A stretch of DNA of 64,000 nucleotides from Geomobilibacter sp964432205 (lineage in GTDB: Bacteria; Desulfobacterota; Desulfuromonadia; Geobacterales; DSM-12255): assembly GCA_964432205.1 (NCBI GenBank), contig CAYSMK010000013.1, positions 62,001 to 126,000 of the forward strand. The letters run 5' to 3'. How positions within the stretch are numbered: position 1 is the stretch's first letter; each line of letters begins with the position of its first letter. A program made the translations under genes and the position numbers. Below the pieces are notes generated by a model that saw only the letters and a program-made list of their open reading frames with translations, was not told the origin of the DNA and ran no database searches. Below are positions 32,741 through 42,624 of the stretch, one piece after another.

Positions 32741-35700
32741 ATGGACGACAACGTGCTCAACGCTGCGAGAATTCCCGTAGCCACCTACCGTCTCCAGTTC
32801 AACGGCGGCTTCGGGTTTTCCGCTGCCAGGGAGAATGTATCCTACCTGTTTGAACTGGGGATCAGCGACCTCTATGCTTCTCCCTATTTCAAGGCACGGT
32901 CGGGGAGTCTCCACGGCTACGACATCGTCGATCCGACCTCTTTGAACCCGGAAGTGGGGGGTGAAGGGGATTACGCCGGATTAGTGAAAGAACTCCACAG
33001 CCACGGTATGGGGCAGGTGCTCGACATCGTACCGAACCACATGTGCATCGCGAGCAGCGACAATGCCTGGTGGATGGATCTTCTCGAAAACGGGCCGAGC
33101 TCGGTCCATGCGGGATTCTTCGACATCGACTGGGAACCGGTCAAGAGGGAGCTGAAAGACAAGGTACTCTTTCCCATCCTGGGTGACCAGTACGGCGCGG
33201 TTCTCGAAAACGGGGAACTTGCCCTTGTCTTTGCGGATGGTTCATTCTTTCTGCAGTACTATGATCGCACGCTGCCGATCAGGCTCAAGAGCTACAGTGC
33301 AATCCTGACTCACCGCCTGGGAGAACTGGAACAGTCGCTTTCTCCCGACGACACGCACTATCAGGAGCTGCTGAGCATCGACACCGCACTCAGGAATCTT
33401 CCTCCCCACACGGAGCGGGATCCGGAAAGGATTGTGGAGCGTTACCGTGAAAAGGAAGTCATCAAGCGCCGCCTGTCCACTCTGTACAACGAAGCAGCCG
33501 AAATCAGGGAGTTCATCGACCGTAATGTAACCATTTTCAACGGCAACAAGGGGGAGCCGGCAAGCTTCGACCTCCTGGATGAACTGCTCAGGCAGCAGGT
33601 CTACCGTCTTTCCCACTGGCGGGTCGCCACCGAGGAGATCAACTACCGGCGCTTTTTCGACATCAACGAGCTGGCAGCGATCAGGATGGAGAACCCGGCG
33701 GTCTTTACCGAGACGCACCGGCTGGTATTGCGGCTCGTACGGGAGGGCAAGGTTACCGGACTCCGGGTGGATCACATGGACGGACTCTACAATCCAACCG
33801 ACTACCTGGGCCGGTTGCAGAAGGAATGCTTCCTCCAGCGGGAACTGGGTCAACTGGAGCATGCCGCGGGGAGGAAGCTTACGGAGGAGGAAGAGCGTGA
33901 AAGGGAGACGGAACTCCTGCGGCGTCATGGCGAACTGCTCGCCGCAGATCCCGGTTACAAGCCTTTTTACATCATCGGTGAGAAGATACTCACCAAGGGG
34001 GAAAAGCTTCCCGAGGAATGGCCGGTCTTCGGGACCACCGGCTACGAGTTTGCCAACCTGCTGACCGGACTCTTCGTGGATGCGATGAACGCCAAGGCGC
34101 TCGACGCGATATACACGCGGTTCAACGGCGGACGGATGAACTATGGGGATACGGTCTATGAGCGGAAAAAGCTGATCATGCAGGTCGCCATGTCGGGGGA
34201 GATCAATGCCCTCGGTTATCACCTGAATACCATTTCCGAGGTCAACCGGCACACCCGCGACTTCACCCTGAACAGCCTGATCAAGGCCCTGGTGGAGGTG
34301 ATCGCCTTCTTTCCGGTGTACCGCACATATACCAGCGGCCCGGGTGTGACGGACCGGGACCGCCAGTATGTGGAATACGCCGTAACCAGGGCGAAGCGGA
34401 AAAACCCGGCCATAAACGTCTCGATCTTTGATTTCATCAAGGATGCTCTCCTCCTCAGGTTCTATCCGAACATGGGGGAAAGGGAGACGGCGGAGTGGGT
34501 CGAATTCGTCATGCGCTTCCAGCAGATCACCGGGCCGGTGATGGCCAAGGGAGTAGAGGACTCGGCATTCTACGTTTACAACCGTCTCGTATCACTGAAC
34601 GAGGTCGGTGGCAGCCCCGAGCGGTTCGGCTCGACCCTCGAAGCGTTCCACGGGCAGAACGTCGAGCGGGGGCGATCACGTCCCCTTGCGCTTCTTGCCA
34701 CTTCGACCCACGATACGAAACGTAGCGAGGATGTCCGCTCCAGGATCTGTGTTCTTTCCGAGATTCCCGACAGATGGCGGGCAGCGATTACCCGATGGAG
34801 CAGGCTAAACAGCCGAAAGAAGGTGAGGGTGGACGGCCAGCCGGTTCCCGGCCGGAACGAGGAGTATCTGCTTTACCAGACCCTGGTCGGAGCCTGGCCC
34901 ATCGAACCGGCAACGGCAGAGGAGTTCGCGTCGTTCCGGAAGAGGATCGGAGAGTACATGGTGAAGGCCGTGCGGGAGGCAAAGGAGAGTTCCAGCTGGA
35001 TCAGCCCGAACTTTGCCTATGAGGAGGCCTTGAGCGGATTCATTGCTGCCATCCTGAGCGATGCTCCCGATAACCGATTCCTTGCTGATATCAGGGAATT
35101 CCAGCAGATTACCAGTTATTGCGGGAAGCTCAATTCCCTCTCCGGCACCCTCCTGAAAATCACATCGCCCGGCATCCCCGATTTCTACCAGGGGAGCGAA
35201 CTCTGGGACTTCAGCCTCGTTGACCCGGACAACCGGCGGCCAGTAGACTTTGCTATCAGGAAAAGGGCGCTCGCCGAGCTGAAGGGGGGAGAGGCAGCGG
35301 CCGGCCCGCTCACTCTGGCCAGAATGCTGGCCGCCGACATGCGCGACGGCAGGATAAAGCTCTATCTCATCTGTCAGGCGCTCAAACTTCGCAATGACAG
35401 ACTCCGGCTGTTCGAGAAAGGCCAATACACACCGCTCCCCGCGGCGGGGGAACGGGCCGACAACGTCTGCGCGTTTGCCAGGAGCGATGAAGGGGGATCG
35501 GTTGTGGTCGTTGCCCCCCGCTTCTTTACCAGACTGGTCAGACATCCGGGAGATCCGCCGCTGGGGAGGGAGGTATGGCAGGGGACCAGGATCGTCCTCC
35601 CTGCCGGACAGGGGGGAGATCGCTACCGCAACGTCTTCACCGGCGAAGTGCTTGAACCGGCGCGGCAGGAGGATGGGAGCGTACTCCATCTGTCCGACAT

Positions 35701-35746
35701 CATTTCCGACTTTCCCTTTGCCCTGCTGGAAAGGGTCACAGAATGA
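32741..35746 (+). CDS. treY: Malto-oligosyltrehalose synthase TreY
   Basis: This 1001-residue GH13 enzyme turns the reducing end of a maltodextrin into a trehalosyl unit. Signature regions are PVATYRLQFNGGFGF at the N-terminus (about residues 10-24), VLDIVPNHM (about 93-101), GLRVDHMDGLYNP (nucleophile Asp, about 345), FYIIGEKIL (Glu, about 415) and ATSTHDTKRSEDVRSRI (about 650-666). It is longer than many homologues (about 720-950 residues). AGGAGGGAAG precedes the ATG. It is encoded directly after treZ, so glycogen-type glucans can be converted to trehalose. Its last 11 bp overlap the convergent glycosidase gene. Confidence 0.95.
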   Translation: MDDNVLNAARIPVATYRLQFNGGFGFSAARENVSYLFELGISDLYASPYFKARSGSLHGYDIVDPTSLNPEVGGEGDYAGLVKELHSHGMGQVLDIVPNHMCIASSDNAWWMDLLENGPSSVHAGFFDIDWEPVKRELKDKVLFPILGDQYGAVLENGELALVFADGSFFLQYYDRTLPIRLKSYSAILTHRLGELEQSLSPDDTHYQELLSIDTALRNLPPHTERDPERIVERYREKEVIKRRLSTLYNEAAEIREFIDRNVTIFNGNKGEPASFDLLDELLRQQVYRLSHWRVATEEINYRRFFDINELAAIRMENPAVFTETHRLVLRLVREGKVTGLRVDHMDGLYNPTDYLGRLQKECFLQRELGQLEHAAGRKLTEEEERERETELLRRHGELLAADPGYKPFYIIGEKILTKGEKLPEEWPVFGTTGYEFANLLTGLFVDAMNAKALDAIYTRFNGGRMNYGDTVYERKKLIMQVAMSGEINALGYHLNTISEVNRHTRDFTLNSLIKALVEVIAFFPVYRTYTSGPGVTDRDRQYVEYAVTRAKRKNPAINVSIFDFIKDALLLRFYPNMGERETAEWVEFVMRFQQITGPVMAKGVEDSAFYVYNRLVSLNEVGGSPERFGSTLEAFHGQNVERGRSRPLALLATSTHDTKRSEDVRSRICVLSEIPDRWRAAITRWSRLNSRKKVRVDGQPVPGRNEEYLLYQTLVGAWPIEPATAEEFASFRKRIGEYMVKAVREAKESSSWISPNFAYEEALSGFIAAILSDAPDNRFLADIREFQQITSYCGKLNSLSGTLLKITSPGIPDFYQGSELWDFSLVDPDNRRPVDFAIRKRALAELKGGEAAAGPLTLARMLAADMRDGRIKLYLICQALKLRNDRLRLFEKGQYTPLPAAGERADNVCAFARSDEGGSVVVVAPRFFTRLVRHPGDPPLGREVWQGTRIVLPAGQGGDRYRNVFTGEVLEPARQEDGSVLHLSDIISDFPFALLERVTE

Positions 35747-36938
35747 AGCGGGCCCGGTCGCGCAGGGTGCTGCAGGCGAGAACAAAGAGGGCGGCATTCC
35801 AGGACTGGCCCGGCATTCCCATGGGCTCGCCGGTCCGGCCGTGGAACCACTCGTTGAACTCCCAGCCGCCCACCCGGTTGGCCAGGGCAAGCCTCTCCAG
35901 TTCGCGCCAGGCATCTTCCTCTCTGCCGAGCCTGGCCAGGAGCATGACCCAGAAGCCGCCGACAAAGGGCCAGATACCGCCGTTATGGTACTGCCAGGGA
36001 AGGTTCTGCCGGTGACGCTGCATGTAGAGTCGCCACAGGGGGTGTTCCCGTTCGATGGGGTTTCCGACCACCCGGACAGGAAAAGGCAGATTGGCCCCCA
36101 TCTCCGAGATTGACGCGGCGATCCGTCCTCCGTGGGAGGCGTCGGCCAGACCGGTAAGGGCGGCCAGGATGTTGGCGAAGATGTCTACCTCTTCTCCCCA
36201 GACGGAGAAATTGACGAAACTGAGGAAAAAGTGGGTGCGCTTGGCCCTGTTCCTGATGTAGTGCATGAGGAGTCGGGCCCGGCGCTGTTCAGGTACCGCA
36301 TTGCCGAAGGGGAAAAAGAGGAGGTTCGCGTAGTCCCTGGTCTCCCTTGCAGTGGGAAGGTCGTACAGCTTCTTCACCCAGTACCAGAGGGCGTTGGTGT
36401 AGAGGACGAATCCGGATCGGGGCATGATGTCGGCCCAGTCGCTCGCCTCGTTCTGCTGGAGGAGATACCAGATCTGGTGCTCCTGGCATTCAAGCCAGCG
36501 CAGGGCCAGCGCCGTCCGGGGAGCAAGTTCCTCGCCGAGAGTTTTGCCCGGGAGCATGCGGTCGAAAAAGTCGACCGCGATCAGCCACCAGAGGGTGGCG
36601 TCGATGCAGCCGGTATACCAGAAGTCGACCTCGCCGGTCTCGGGCTTGACATACTTGGGGATCTGACCGTTTGGCGCCTGGTGCCGCGCCAGGGTCAGAA
36701 GCCCATCTCGGGCGCATTCGATGAGGCCGGACTCTTCCGAGGCGACCATCCCCAGGGCGCAGATCGCCGCATCCCGGCCGAAGATGCTCGTATAGTGGCG
36801 ACCGACCGCCTTCTCCGTCCTGGCAGAGGCGAGAATCCCGCCTGGGGTAGTATTGTGCCGCAGGAGTTCCAGCGCGTTACGATAGCAGGTCTCCAGGAGC
36901 TCCGTGTCGATTGCACGGGGTAGCGCTGTTTCATTCAT
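35736..36938 (-). CDS. Glycoside hydrolase with (alpha/alpha)6 barrel, glucan-debranching type
   Basis: This 400-residue enzyme resembles bacterial proteins annotated as amylo-alpha-1,6-glucosidase or GH100/GH63-like hydrolases. Visible elements are HYTSIFGRDAAICALGM (about residues 48-64; probable catalytic or binding Asp), the DATLWWLIAVDFF helix, QNEASDWADIMPRSGF (about 160-175), WQYHNGGIWPFVGGFW, and EWFHGRTGEPMGMPGQSWNAA near the C-terminus. It has no signal peptide and is probably cytoplasmic. It is the only minus-strand gene in the glucan/trehalose group and diverges from glgE. Removing branch points would feed linear glucan to TreY (inference). Substrate is uncertain. Confidence 0.7.
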   Translation of the reverse strand: MNETALPRAIDTELLETCYRNALELLRHNTTPGGILASARTEKAVGRHYTSIFGRDAAICALGMVASEESGLIECARDGLLTLARHQAPNGQIPKYVKPETGEVDFWYTGCIDATLWWLIAVDFFDRMLPGKTLGEELAPRTALALRWLECQEHQIWYLLQQNEASDWADIMPRSGFVLYTNALWYWVKKLYDLPTARETRDYANLLFFPFGNAVPEQRRARLLMHYIRNRAKRTHFFLSFVNFSVWGEEVDIFANILAALTGLADASHGGRIAASISEMGANLPFPVRVVGNPIEREHPLWRLYMQRHRQNLPWQYHNGGIWPFVGGFWVMLLARLGREEDAWRELERLALANRVGGWEFNEWFHGRTGEPMGMPGQSWNAALFVLACSTLRDRARFIL

Positions 36939-36984
36939 GGGTCGTCACCATCCTCGGCCATTTGCTGCATGTCAATTATAACCG

Positions 36985-37013
36985 GTTTTCATCCGAATCT
37001 CCGGATAGGAAAC
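36985..37013. promoter_or_regulatory. Shared palindromic element between the glycosidase gene and glgE
   Basis: This 29-bp quasi-palindrome begins GTTTTCATCCG and ends CTCCGGATAGGAAAC. It lies between two divergent genes, 32 bp before the glgE start. Nearly the same sequence, reversed, lies before nhaA at 42580-42609. This suggests one regulator for glucan conversion and Na+/H+ exchange. Confidence 0.5.
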
Positions 37014-37044
37014 CCGATTGTTAGTTCTGACAGGGGGGTGTTCA

Positions 37045-39075
37045 ATGTCGCCAAAAAGGATCGGTAAGCCGGAACCGGCATCCGCCTACCTTCTCGGAGA
37101 TGGCCGCAAGAGGATAGTCATCGAGAAGGTCGCTCCCGAAATCGACTGCGGCCGTTTCCCCATAAAGCGGGTCGTAGGTGAAATTGTGTCGGTCCAGGCG
37201 GACGTCTTCGGTGACGGTCATGAGGCAGTTACGGCCACGCTCCTTTACAGGAAGGAGGGGGAAGAAACCTGGCGCGCGATTTCCATGGTCTGTCTCGGCA
37301 ACGACCGCTGGGAGGGGGCTTTCACCGTGCCCGAGCTGGGGAGCTATTATTACACGGTGAGCGGACGCATTGACCGTTTCACCACCTGGAAGAACGATCT
37401 GAAGAAGAGGTTCCAGGCCGGAGAAGCGCTTACTGTCGACCGTCTCATCGGCGCCCAGCTCATCGAAACCGCTGCCGAGCAGGCAACGGCAGGGGACAGG
37501 GAACGCCTGCTGGAGATGGCCATGGCCATCCGCAGCGATGCAGACGACACTGCAGCCCTTCTCCTGGCCCAGAACGACGGACTGGCCCGGCTCATGGAGA
37601 TGCATGCCGCTACGCAGTCGACCACCACATACGGGAAAAGGCTGGAAGTGGTAGTGGAGCGACGGGAGGCCCTTTTCAGCGCCTGGTACGAGCTCTTCCC
37701 CCGTTCCTGCTGCCGGGAGGAGGGGAGACACGGCACCTTCCGGGAATGCGGGAAGTTCCTCCCCCTCATCGCCGGGGCGGGTTTCGACGTGATCTATTTC
37801 CCTCCCATCCATCCCATCGGCCTGACCAACCGGAAGGGGAAGAACAACTCCCCGGTCGCCGAGGAGGAGGACCCCGGTTCTCCCTGGGCGATCGGTTCCG
37901 CGGACGGCGGGCACAAGGCGGTCCATCCGGAACTGGGGAGCATGGCGGATTTCGAACGCTTCGTCGTCCGGGCAAGGGAGCTGGGACTCCAGGTGGCCAT
38001 GGATATCGCCTTCCAGTGTTCGCCCGATCATCCCTATGTGCGGGAGCACCCCGAATGGTTCCGCTGGCGTCCGGACGGCACCGTCCAGTACGCCGAAAAT
38101 CCGCCCAAGAAGTACGAGGACATTATCCCCTTCGACTTCGAGTGCGACCAGTGGCAAGACCTCTGGGAGGAACTGCGGAGCGTCTTTTTCTTCTGGATCG
38201 AACGGGGAGTGTCCATCTTCCGGGTCGACAATCCCCACACCAAACCGTTTCCCTTCTGGGAGTGGGTGATCCGGGAGGTGAAGAGCGCCCACCCGGAGAC
38301 CATCTTTCTCGCCGAGGCATTCACCCGCCCCAAGGTCATGTACCGTCTCGCCAAGCTCGGTTTCAGTCAGTCCTACACCTATTTCTCGTGGCGCAACACC
38401 CGGCTGGAACTGGAGCAGTACCTGACGGAGCTGACAAAGACCGAGCTGAGGGAATTCTTTCGCCCCAATTTCTGGCCGAACACCCCGGACATCCTCCCCG
38501 AATTCCTCCAGTACGGCGGTGCGACCGCCTTTGTCATCCGCTTCCTCCTGGCGTCAACCCTGTCGGCCAGCTATGGAATTTACGGTCCTCCATACGAGTT
38601 CTTCGTGTCCGGCGCCCTCCCGGGAAAAGAGGAGTACCACGATTCCGAGAAGTACGAGATCAGATGCTGGGACTGGAACGACCCCCGCAACATGCGGGAG
38701 ATGATTACCAGGGTCAACCGGATACGAGCTGAAAACCCGGCCCTGCAGGTGAACTGGAACGTCCACTTCTGCCAGACGGACAACGACAATGTCCTCTGCT
38801 ATCTGAGGGGGACCGCCGACCGGTCGAATCTGCTGCTCATCATAGTGAGTCTCGACCCCTTCAACAGCCAGGAATGCATCATCCGTGTCCCCCTGGAGGC
38901 GCTCGGCGCGACACCAGGCCAGCCATATCTGGTGCACGATCTCCTCACCGACGAGAAGAACATCTGGCATGGAGAGCGGAACAGGGTGGCGCTGAACATC
39001 CATGCGATGCCGGCGCGAATCTGCCTGCTCAAACCGCGGCTTCGCCGGGAGCACGATTTCGATTACTACATGTGA
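37045..39075 (+). CDS. glgE: Alpha-1,4-glucan:maltose-1-phosphate maltosyltransferase GlgE
   Basis: This 676-residue GH13 enzyme extends alpha-1,4-glucan using maltose-1-phosphate. The start at 37045 has GGGGGGTG upstream. Signatures are the N-terminal IVIEKVAPEIDCGRFPIKR region (about residues 22-40), YFPPIHPIG, the insertion KGKNNS, AMDIAFQCSPDHPYV (about 318-332), FRVDNPHTKPFPFWEW (about 392-407; nucleophile Asp) and LAEAFTRPKVM (about 421-431; Glu). The next gene is the TreS-maltokinase fusion, which supplies maltose-1-phosphate from trehalose. That is the standard GlgE pathway pairing. A branching enzyme gene (glgB) is not in the window. Confidence 0.95.
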   Translation: MSPKRIGKPEPASAYLLGDGRKRIVIEKVAPEIDCGRFPIKRVVGEIVSVQADVFGDGHEAVTATLLYRKEGEETWRAISMVCLGNDRWEGAFTVPELGSYYYTVSGRIDRFTTWKNDLKKRFQAGEALTVDRLIGAQLIETAAEQATAGDRERLLEMAMAIRSDADDTAALLLAQNDGLARLMEMHAATQSTTTYGKRLEVVVERREALFSAWYELFPRSCCREEGRHGTFRECGKFLPLIAGAGFDVIYFPPIHPIGLTNRKGKNNSPVAEEEDPGSPWAIGSADGGHKAVHPELGSMADFERFVVRARELGLQVAMDIAFQCSPDHPYVREHPEWFRWRPDGTVQYAENPPKKYEDIIPFDFECDQWQDLWEELRSVFFFWIERGVSIFRVDNPHTKPFPFWEWVIREVKSAHPETIFLAEAFTRPKVMYRLAKLGFSQSYTYFSWRNTRLELEQYLTELTKTELREFFRPNFWPNTPDILPEFLQYGGATAFVIRFLLASTLSASYGIYGPPYEFFVSGALPGKEEYHDSEKYEIRCWDWNDPRNMREMITRVNRIRAENPALQVNWNVHFCQTDNDNVLCYLRGTADRSNLLLIIVSLDPFNSQECIIRVPLEALGATPGQPYLVHDLLTDEKNIWHGERNRVALNIHAMPARICLLKPRLRREHDFDYYM

Positions 39076-39084
39076 GGTACGCCG

Positions 39085-42000
39085 ATGCCCGTGCGCGACA
39101 TTCTTCTGGGAACCGATCCTCTCTGGTACAAGGACGCCGTCATCTATGAAGTCCATATCAAGAGCTATTGTGACAGCAGTGGCGACGGCATCGGCGACTT
39201 CCGGGGACTGCTCCGAAAGCTCCCCTATCTGGAAGAGCTCGGGATTACAGCCATCTGGCTCCTCCCGTTCTATCCGTCGCCGTTGCGTGACGACGGCTAT
39301 GACATCGCGGATTATCTGAGTATCAACCCCGACTACGGCACCCTGGCCGATTTCCGGGAATTCCTCCGGGAGGCCCATGCCAGGGGGATCAGGGTAATTA
39401 CCGAGCTGGTCCTGAACCATACCTCTGACCAGCACGCCTGGTTTCAGAAGTCCCGACGGGCAAAACCGGGTTCAGTATGGCGTGATTTCTACGTCTGGAG
39501 CGATTCCCCCGACCGTTACCCGGATGCGCGGATCATCTTCAAGGACTTCGAATCCTCCAACTGGTCGTGGGATCCGGTGGCCAAGGCGTATTACTGGCAC
39601 CGGTTCTACTCCCACCAGCCGGACCTCAACTTCGACAACCCCCGGGTGCATAAGGCCCTGTTGCGGGTTCTTGATTTCTGGTTCGGCATGGGGGTTGACG
39701 GTCTGCGCCTGGACGCGATCCCGTACCTGTACGAGCGTGAAGGGACCAACTGCGAAAATCTCCCGGAGACCTATGAGTTTCTCAAAACACTGCGAGCCCA
39801 CATGGACGGCAGATACCCCAACCGGCTTCTGCTCGCGGAGGCAAACCAGTGGCCGGAGGATGCCGTGGCATATTTCGGGGAAGGGGACCTGTGTCACATG
39901 GCCTTCCACTTCCCCCTGATGCCCCGCATGTTCATGGCGCTCCAGATGGAAGACCGTTTCCCGATCATCGATATCCTCGAACAGACCCCGAAGATACCCG
40001 ACGGCTGCCAGTGGGGACTGTTCCTGCGCAACCACGACGAACTGACCCTGGAGATGGTGACCGACGAGGAGCGGGACTACATGTATCGCGTCTATGCCCG
40101 GGACCCCCGGGCCAGGATCAACCTGGGTATCAGGCGGCGTCTTGCCCCACTCATGGGGAATGACCGGCGAAAGATAGAGCTGATGAACGTGCTGCTCTTC
40201 ACCCTTCCCGGGACCCCGATCATCTACTACGGAGACGAGATCGGGATGGGCGACAACTACTACCTCGGCGACCGTAACGGGGTACGCACCCCGATGCAGT
40301 GGAGCCCGGACCGCAACGCCGGCTTTTCCATGAGCAACCCGCAGAGGCTCTTTCTCCCGGTCATCATCGATCCCGAGTACCACTTCGAAGCGGTCAACGT
40401 GGAGAACCAGGCCCGCAATACATCGTCACTCCTCTGGTGGATGCGCCGGATGATCGATTTGCGCCGGAGGTTCAGGGCGTTCGGCCGGGGGAGCATCGAA
40501 TTTCTCATGCACGACAACCCCAAGGTGCTTACGTTCGTGCGCAGGCATGAGGAGGAAATCATACTGGTCATGGTCAATCTCTCCCGTCATTCCCAAGAGG
40601 TGGAGATCAGTCGCCCCCGCTACGCCGGCTTTGTTCCGGAAGACCTTTTCAGTCGGAAGCGGTTCCATGAAATCAGGGATTCACCTTACCTGATCATTCT
40701 GGCAGGGCATGACTACCAGCTCCTCCTCATGAGGAGGGAAGCCGGGGATATCACCCTGAAGGAGGGGGTAACGGTTCCCGAACTTTCGGTCGAAGAGCCG
40801 TGGGACAGCGTCTTGGAAGAAAAGCAGGTGGTACGGCTCGAACAGGACATTTTGCCCGAATATCTGCACAAGTGCCGCTGGTTCGGGGGTAAGGGACGCA
40901 CAATCGCCAGGGTTTCGATAACGGAACGGATTCCCGTAACCGGTGGCGGGCAAACGGTCTTTCTTCTCCTCATCGAGGTTGCCTATGCCGAGGGGGGGGG
41001 AGAGAGCGTCATGCTCCCTGTCCACTATGCCGACCGGGAGGACGCGCGACGTCTGCGCGAGGAATGCTCCCAGTCCGTTATCGCCCGTCTGCGAGTGGGG
41101 GGGACGGATGGGTTACTCTATGATGGTGTATATAGCGGCAGCTTCCGCGCGAGCCTTTTTGAGATGATCGCACGCGGGAAGAGGAGCAAGGTGAAGGGGG
41201 GGGAACTTGTCGGCCGGCGAAGCCGGGCATTCAGAACTCTTCTTGCCGGGGCCGGGAGCCCGGAGAGCAGCTCGGTGCTGACAGCTGAACAGACCAATAC
41301 CTCGATCATCATCGACAACCGATTCTTCCTGAAGCTTTATCGCCGCCTGGAGGAGGGGGCAAACCCAGAGGTGGAGATGGGGCAGTTCCTCACCGATGGC
41401 ATCCGTTTCGATGGGGTCGCACCTTTGGCAGGAACATTGGAATACAGGCGGTCAACTGCCGAGCCGGTGACCATCGCCATGCTCCAGGGGTATATTCCGA
41501 GTCACGGCGATGCCTGGAGCTTCACCCTGGACGAGGTTGCCCGTTATTACGATCTCGTTCTGTCAAAAAGAGGGGAGGTCCCTGGAGCGCCGAAGTTGCC
41601 TCCATCGCTCTTCGATGTGGATTTTGCAGCAGTCCCCCCCTTGATGCAGGAGTTGATCGGCGGATTCTACCTGGAAATGGTCATGCTCCTCGGCAGGCGT
41701 ACGGGAGAGCTTCATCTGGCCCTTGCATCCCGGTCGGATGAAGCTGCCTTCTGTCCAGAGCCATATTCCATTCTCTACCAACGCTCCGTCTATCAGTCGA
41801 TGAGAAGCCTCGCAAGGAAAGTGCTTGCCCACCTGGGAAGAAATGTCGGCCGGCTCGGCCAGGATGCCGCGGAAGAGGCGAAACGGCTGCTGGCCGCTGA
41901 GCAGGATCTCCTCCAACGGTTCGGCAGGTTCCTCGATCGTAAGTTTTCTGCCATGAAGACTCGCATCCACGGCGATTATCATCTGGGCCAGGTACTCTTT

Positions 42001-42435
42001 ACTGGAAAGGATTTCGTCATCATAGATTTCGAGGGGGAACCGGCCAGGACCATGAGCGAAAGGAGGATAAAGCGTTCCCCCTTACGTGATGTGGCAGGGA
42101 TGCTCCGTTCGTTTCATTATGCCGCGCATGCCGTTCTCCTCCAGCAACTGCGCGTGCGTAGCGAAGATGTCCCCATTCTCGAAGAGTGGGCGGAAGTATG
42201 GTATCGTTTTGTCAGCGGGGTATTTCTCCATGCCTACCTGACCACCGTCGCTGCGTCACCTTTCATACCCGGAGACCGGCAGGAACTGGAGATCATGCTC
42301 GACGCCTTCCTGCTGGAAAAGGCGGTATATGAGCTGGGATACGAGCTGGACAACCGCCCCGACTGGGCTGGAATACCCATCAGGGGAATCCGGGGGATTC
42401 TGCAGGACTCTTCCGGTAACGCGGCGATTACCTAG
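39085..42435 (+). CDS. treS: Trehalose synthase / maltokinase fusion (TreS-Pep2)
   Basis: This 1116-residue bifunctional protein starts nine bases after glgE. Residues about 1-560 are TreS, which interconverts trehalose and maltose: DPLWYKDAVIYEVH, GVDGLRLDAIPYL (nucleophile Asp), LLLAEANQWPE (Glu) and FLRNHDELTLEM (Asp). Residues about 590-1116 are a maltokinase: YLHKCRWFGGKGR at the entry, and the kinase-like motifs RIHGDYHLGQVLF and VIIDFEGEP (about 975-1000). Together they turn trehalose into maltose-1-phosphate for GlgE. Fusions of this kind are known in several bacterial groups. GAGGTACGCCG precedes the ATG. Confidence 0.95.
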   Translation: MPVRDILLGTDPLWYKDAVIYEVHIKSYCDSSGDGIGDFRGLLRKLPYLEELGITAIWLLPFYPSPLRDDGYDIADYLSINPDYGTLADFREFLREAHARGIRVITELVLNHTSDQHAWFQKSRRAKPGSVWRDFYVWSDSPDRYPDARIIFKDFESSNWSWDPVAKAYYWHRFYSHQPDLNFDNPRVHKALLRVLDFWFGMGVDGLRLDAIPYLYEREGTNCENLPETYEFLKTLRAHMDGRYPNRLLLAEANQWPEDAVAYFGEGDLCHMAFHFPLMPRMFMALQMEDRFPIIDILEQTPKIPDGCQWGLFLRNHDELTLEMVTDEERDYMYRVYARDPRARINLGIRRRLAPLMGNDRRKIELMNVLLFTLPGTPIIYYGDEIGMGDNYYLGDRNGVRTPMQWSPDRNAGFSMSNPQRLFLPVIIDPEYHFEAVNVENQARNTSSLLWWMRRMIDLRRRFRAFGRGSIEFLMHDNPKVLTFVRRHEEEIILVMVNLSRHSQEVEISRPRYAGFVPEDLFSRKRFHEIRDSPYLIILAGHDYQLLLMRREAGDITLKEGVTVPELSVEEPWDSVLEEKQVVRLEQDILPEYLHKCRWFGGKGRTIARVSITERIPVTGGGQTVFLLLIEVAYAEGGGESVMLPVHYADREDARRLREECSQSVIARLRVGGTDGLLYDGVYSGSFRASLFEMIARGKRSKVKGGELVGRRSRAFRTLLAGAGSPESSSVLTAEQTNTSIIIDNRFFLKLYRRLEEGANPEVEMGQFLTDGIRFDGVAPLAGTLEYRRSTAEPVTIAMLQGYIPSHGDAWSFTLDEVARYYDLVLSKRGEVPGAPKLPPSLFDVDFAAVPPLMQELIGGFYLEMVMLLGRRTGELHLALASRSDEAAFCPEPYSILYQRSVYQSMRSLARKVLAHLGRNVGRLGQDAAEEAKRLLAAEQDLLQRFGRFLDRKFSAMKTRIHGDYHLGQVLFTGKDFVIIDFEGEPARTMSERRIKRSPLRDVAGMLRSFHYAAHAVLLQQLRVRSEDVPILEEWAEVWYRFVSGVFLHAYLTTVAASPFIPGDRQELEIMLDAFLLEKAVYELGYELDNRPDWAGIPIRGIRGILQDSSGNAAIT

Positions 42436-42579
42436 TTTCCGTCCGGAAAGGGTTCTTTTCCGCCCTGGCTGTGTCAACCGCGGTCTTGCTTGTGCGGCGT
42501 ACAGTAGTACGCCTCCGCGCAATCCCTTGATTTCCTTGCCAGGACGAAAAATCCCTCCTTTCCGAATCGGAAACCAGTA

Positions 42580-42609
42580 GTTTCTCATCCGGAGTTTCCG
42601 GATGAAAAC
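42580..42609. promoter_or_regulatory. Shared palindromic element upstream of nhaA
   Basis: A 30-bp inverted repeat centred on CATCCGGA-GTT-TCCGGATG, flanked by GTTTCT and AAAAC, ends 15 bp before the nhaA start codon. Read on the minus strand it closely matches the element before glgE (36985-37013). Its position near the start suggests an operator, though an RNA hairpin affecting translation is also possible. Confidence 0.5.
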
Positions 42610-42624
42610 TACCTGAGGACTCTT

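Noticed and set aside
34805..35965. 386-codon minus-strand ORF across treY and the glycosidase end
   Set aside because: Shadow of treY; the real minus-strand gene here is the glycosidase in another frame starting at 36938.
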